From NCBI GenBank assembly GCA_030624445.1, contig JAUXKD010000036.1, positions 1-5,909 of the forward strand: a stretch of DNA of 5,909 bases, read 5' to 3'. Position 1 is the stretch's first letter. Every line of letters starts with the position of its first letter. The DNA comes from Candidatus Aenigmatarchaeota archaeon. Lineage in GTDB: Archaea > Aenigmatarchaeota > Aenigmatarchaeia > QMZP01 > JAFGSV01. Positions 4,628 through 5,909 of the stretch are shown piece by piece. The notes beneath the pieces are model-generated. The model had not been told where the DNA came from. It did not search any database and worked only from the letters and a program-made list of their open reading frames with translations. Position numbers and translations under genes: made by a program.

Positions 4628-4676
4628 ATATGCTTTTTGGGCAAAGCCCGAGGGAGGAACTAAAAAGTTATGAATT
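4628..4676 (+). other. BHB intron 2 of tRNA-Ala, T loop position 59/60 (49 nt)
   Basis: Central helix TTCG of the T loop (4622-4625) with TGAA (4671-4674, one G-U); bulges AAA (4626-4628) and TTT (4675-4677); inner helix TA + CTTTTT with AAAAAG + TA around a small internal loop, then a GGGC-AAA-GCCC hairpin. Cuts after the second bulge base restore TTCGAAT. No obvious sequence similarity to the Gly intron at the same position. Confidence 0.87.
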
Positions 4677-4706
4677 TCCCCTCCGGTCCACTGAAGGCGT
4701 GATACC

Positions 4707-4877
4707 ATGGAATTGGACAAAATAAAGTTGGCTGTTATCGGGCTGATGCTGTTCTCAATGGCTGCCATAATATATTGGGGAATCGGAGGGAATGAAAAGG
4801 CCTTGACGCTGATCCTTTTTTCGGCGTCCATCGGGTTCGCAGCGCTATTTTTTGATGACTGGACCGACAGGGGGTAG
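4707..4877 (+). CDS. Small two-segment membrane protein (56 aa), unknown function
   Basis: A 56-residue frame beginning at ATG 4707-4709, with a GTGAT ribosome-binding site at 4699-4703 just upstream. Seen: a short charged N terminus (MELDKIK), a hydrophobic segment at about 8-26, a charged hinge GGNEK, a second hydrophobic segment at about 32-49, and an acidic tail DDWTDRG: a helical hairpin with both ends likely on the same side. It lies 16 nt after tRNA-Ala and 9 nt before the phosphoesterase gene, so it probably opens that operon and may be transcribed from the tRNA-Ala promoter or from an element within the tRNA's second intron. No family recognised. Confidence 0.72.
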   Translation: MELDKIKLAVIGLMLFSMAAIIYWGIGGNEKALTLILFSASIGFAALFFDDWTDRG

Positions 4878-4886
4878 TAGCTTCTC

Positions 4887-5615
4887 ATGCCAGAGACGGT
4901 GGTTTACGCCACTGACCTGCACGGTGAGATAAGGTCGTACGAAAAGCTGCTGGAAATCGGGAACGGCAAGAATGTCAGGGCCGTAATCATAGGCGGCGAT
5001 GTATCTCCTTTTCTGACCGTTATGGGCGACATGGCCCTTTACCAGCGCGAGTTTTACGAATACTACATGCTGCCGAAGCTCAAGGAATTCAAGAAGAAAA
5101 CCGGGAAAGACGTATTCGTCATGATGGGGAACGACGACCTGAAGATTAACCTAGAAATCTTGAAGAAGGGGGAGAAGGAGGGGAACTTCAGGCTGATTAA
5201 CCAGAAGGCGTATAAAATCGGGAGTAAATACGTGGCAGGATATTCTTACGTTAACGAAACGCCTTTCCTGATCAAGGACTGGGAAAAGTCTGAAGAGAAC
5301 ATAAGGAAGGACCTGGACAGGCTTGCAAAGCTGAGCGACCCGAAGAAGACGATGTATGTAATGCATGCCCCGCCACTCAACACCAGCCTGGACGTGGTTT
5401 ACAACAGGTCGCACGTGGGCAGCTCCGCCATCATGAAGTTCATACTTGAAAAGCAGCCGTACCTCACCCTTCACGGCCACATACACGAGTCGTCCCAGAT
5501 GTCGGGAAACTGGAAGGACGTCATAGGCAAGACTTTATCAATAAATCCGGGGAAGGGAAGCATCCTGGTTTTCGACCTGAACGACCTCAGAACGATGGAG
5601 CTATTAGTCAAGTAA
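4887..5615 (+). CDS. Calcineurin-like metallophosphoesterase (Icc/COG2129 type)
   Basis: A 242-residue protein with the complete motif set of a binuclear metallophosphoesterase: D10-x-H12 (ATDLHG), GGDVSP with D38, GNDD with N82, MHAPP with H160 and GHIH with H198 and H200. Family knowledge: these residues bind two metal ions (Mn, Fe or Zn) and hydrolyse phosphomono- or diesters; archaeal COG2129 members (PAE1087-like) have no settled substrate. Cytoplasmic, no signal peptide. Start ATG 4887-4889, because DLHG then lies close to the N terminus as usual; the upstream GGGGG at 4870-4874 is a weak ribosome-binding site. It is flanked at 9-nt spacing on both sides, indicating an operon. Next to an MJ1316-domain gene, an RNA-end or nucleotide phosphate substrate is a reasonable guess only. 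Confidence 0.93.
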   Translation: MPETVVYATDLHGEIRSYEKLLEIGNGKNVRAVIIGGDVSPFLTVMGDMALYQREFYEYYMLPKLKEFKKKTGKDVFVMMGNDDLKINLEILKKGEKEGNFRLINQKAYKIGSKYVAGYSYVNETPFLIKDWEKSEENIRKDLDRLAKLSDPKKTMYVMHAPPLNTSLDVVYNRSHVGSSAIMKFILEKQPYLTLHGHIHESSQMSGNWKDVIGKTLSINPGKGSILVFDLNDLRTMELLVK

Positions 5616-5624
5616 GGGGTTTCC

Positions 5625-5870
5625 GTGGTTTTCGACACTCTCAACAGGCTGAAATGGACGGGAAAACTCGGGAGCTGCTCCGTAACCATCCTGCACAGGG
5701 GTGCTCCCGGTGACAGGAAAGTGATAGGCGGGGAACAGATCACGCAAATCAAGAGAGGCCATTTTTATTACACGAGCAACAACAGGGAAATATTGATTCC
5801 TCTGCACAGGGTCCTGGAGGTAAGCGTCGACGGTGAAAGTGTATGGAAGAGAAAGACCTTAAAAGGATGA
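5625..5870 (+). CDS. UPF0248/DUF504 (MJ1316 domain) protein
   Basis: An 81-residue protein spanning essentially the whole domain: LNRLKW (6-11), the signature HRGAPGDRKVIGG (24-36), GHFYY and IPLHRVLEV (58-66) before a C-terminal VWKR. Family knowledge: the MJ1316 domain (PF04457, COG1531) is predicted from comparative genomics to recognise 2',3'-cyclic phosphate RNA ends; it occurs alone in many archaea and fused to RNA-repair enzymes elsewhere. Such ends arise when tRNA introns are cut by the splicing endonuclease. Start is GTG 5625-5627, 9 nt after the phosphoesterase stop, since no ATG is available in frame before LNRLKW. Its last 28 bases overlap the start of the next gene. Confidence 0.9.
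   Translation: MVFDTLNRLKWTGKLGSCSVTILHRGAPGDRKVIGGEQITQIKRGHFYYTSNNREILIPLHRVLEVSVDGESVWKRKTLKG
5832..5836 (+). promoter_or_regulatory. GGTGA ribosome-binding site of the last gene
   Basis: GGTGA lies six bases before ATG 5843, the best-placed such site in the window, and is inside the MJ1316-domain coding sequence. It decides the start of the overlapping downstream gene in favour of 5843 over the in-frame ATG at 5867. Confidence 0.65.
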
Positions 5871-5909
5871 CAGAATGCATGGGCTACAAGAATGAGGACA
5901 AGTCCCTCA
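5843..5909 (+). CDS. 5' end of an unidentified gene, cut by window
   Basis: The open frame begins MEEKDLKRMTECMGYKNE and stays open to the right edge (22 codons visible). It overlaps the MJ1316-domain gene by 28 nt in another frame and has a strong GGTGA site, implying translational coupling within the same operon. Too short to assign a family; only a charged, soluble N terminus can be described. Confidence 0.6.
   Translation, partial: MEEKDLKRMTECMGYKNEDKSL

Larger units (their letters stand above)
4540..4690 (+). tRNA. tRNA-Ala(GGC) with two introns (37/38 and 59/60) and C33
   Basis: Acceptor GGGCCGG (4540-4546) pairs with CCGGTCC (4683-4689), giving G3 (4542) opposite U70 (4687), the classic alanine identity pair; discriminator A4690; no CCA. 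D stem GATC (4549-4552)/GATC (4560-4563), G26 at 4564. Anticodon stem CCACC (4565-4569)/GGTGG (4607-4611); spliced loop TCGGCA+A with anticodon GGC at 4572-4574. T stem AGGGG (4617-4621)/CCCCT (4678-4682); spliced T loop TTCGAA+T. Mature length 72 nt. Position 33 is C (4571) rather than the near-universal U. Reading the loop one base earlier would give CGG (Pro), but that breaks the stem pairing, and G3-U70 supports Ala. Confidence 0.92.

Noticed and set aside
4523..4888. 121-codon minus-strand open frame
   Set aside because: It covers tRNA-Ala and the antisense of the small membrane protein; no ribosome-binding site or family match, and the plus-strand features explain the region.
1..5909. 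CRISPR array, insertion sequence, integrase or att repeats
   Set aside because: No direct repeat array, transposase motif or duplicated tRNA 3' end was found anywhere in the window.

Overview
The window is archaeal chromosomal DNA. It encodes the archaeal/eukaryotic ribosomal protein eL33 (L35Ae), the archaeal/eukaryotic tRNA methyltransferase Trm1, a UPF0248/MJ1316-type protein and a PRC-barrel protein. Several first genes have a TATA-like box 23-26 nt before the ATG, which suggests leaderless mRNAs, while internal genes use GGTG/GGTGA/GTGAT ribosome-binding sites. The four tRNA genes are interrupted by bulge-helix-bulge (BHB) introns and lack an encoded CCA. Dense tRNA introns at non-canonical positions are known from Thermoproteales and from ultrasmall archaea such as the ARMAN-1/2 group (Micrarchaeota), which carry a broad-specificity splicing endonuclease. 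I lean to a Micrarchaeota/DPANN-like archaeon, but that is inference; a thermoproteal source is not excluded from the sequence alone.

Layout. 1-940 (minus): 5' part of trm1, preceded by the eL33 gene. 941-1066: divergent promoter region. 1067-1522 (plus): COG2426 'small multidrug export' membrane protein, convergent with a YrdC/TsaC (Sua5-type) gene at 1524-2099 (minus). 2141-2181: hairpin plus T-tract, probable terminator of the PRC-barrel gene at 2254-2565 (minus). 2743-2875: tRNA-Ser(GCU) with an intron after position 8. 2963-3571: orphan gene of unknown function, apparently more AT-rich than its neighbours. 3664-3796: tRNA-Gly(CCC) with two introns. 3857-3966: tRNA-Val(UAC) with one intron. 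3976-4485 (minus): DedA/VTT-family membrane protein. 4540-4690: tRNA-Ala(GGC) with two introns. 4707-5870 (plus): tight cluster of a 56-residue membrane protein, a calcineurin-like phosphoesterase and an MJ1316-domain protein, then the start of a further overlapping gene cut off by the window edge.

The main observation is the four disrupted tRNA genes carrying six introns: one at 8/9, three at 37/38 and two at 59/60 in the T loop. Each can be folded into a BHB whose cut sites restore a standard cloverleaf. Two would be invisible or misread in a simple cloverleaf search, because their acceptor or T-stem halves are split far apart. The protein genes share a tRNA/translation theme: Trm1 methylates G26 (present in the Ser, Val and Ala tRNAs here), YrdC/TsaC makes the precursor of t6A37 (expected on tRNA-Ser(GCU)), eL33 is ribosomal, and the MJ1316 domain is predicted to recognise RNA cyclic-phosphate ends, the type of end made by tRNA splicing endonuclease. 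Whether these genes are functionally coupled is inference.
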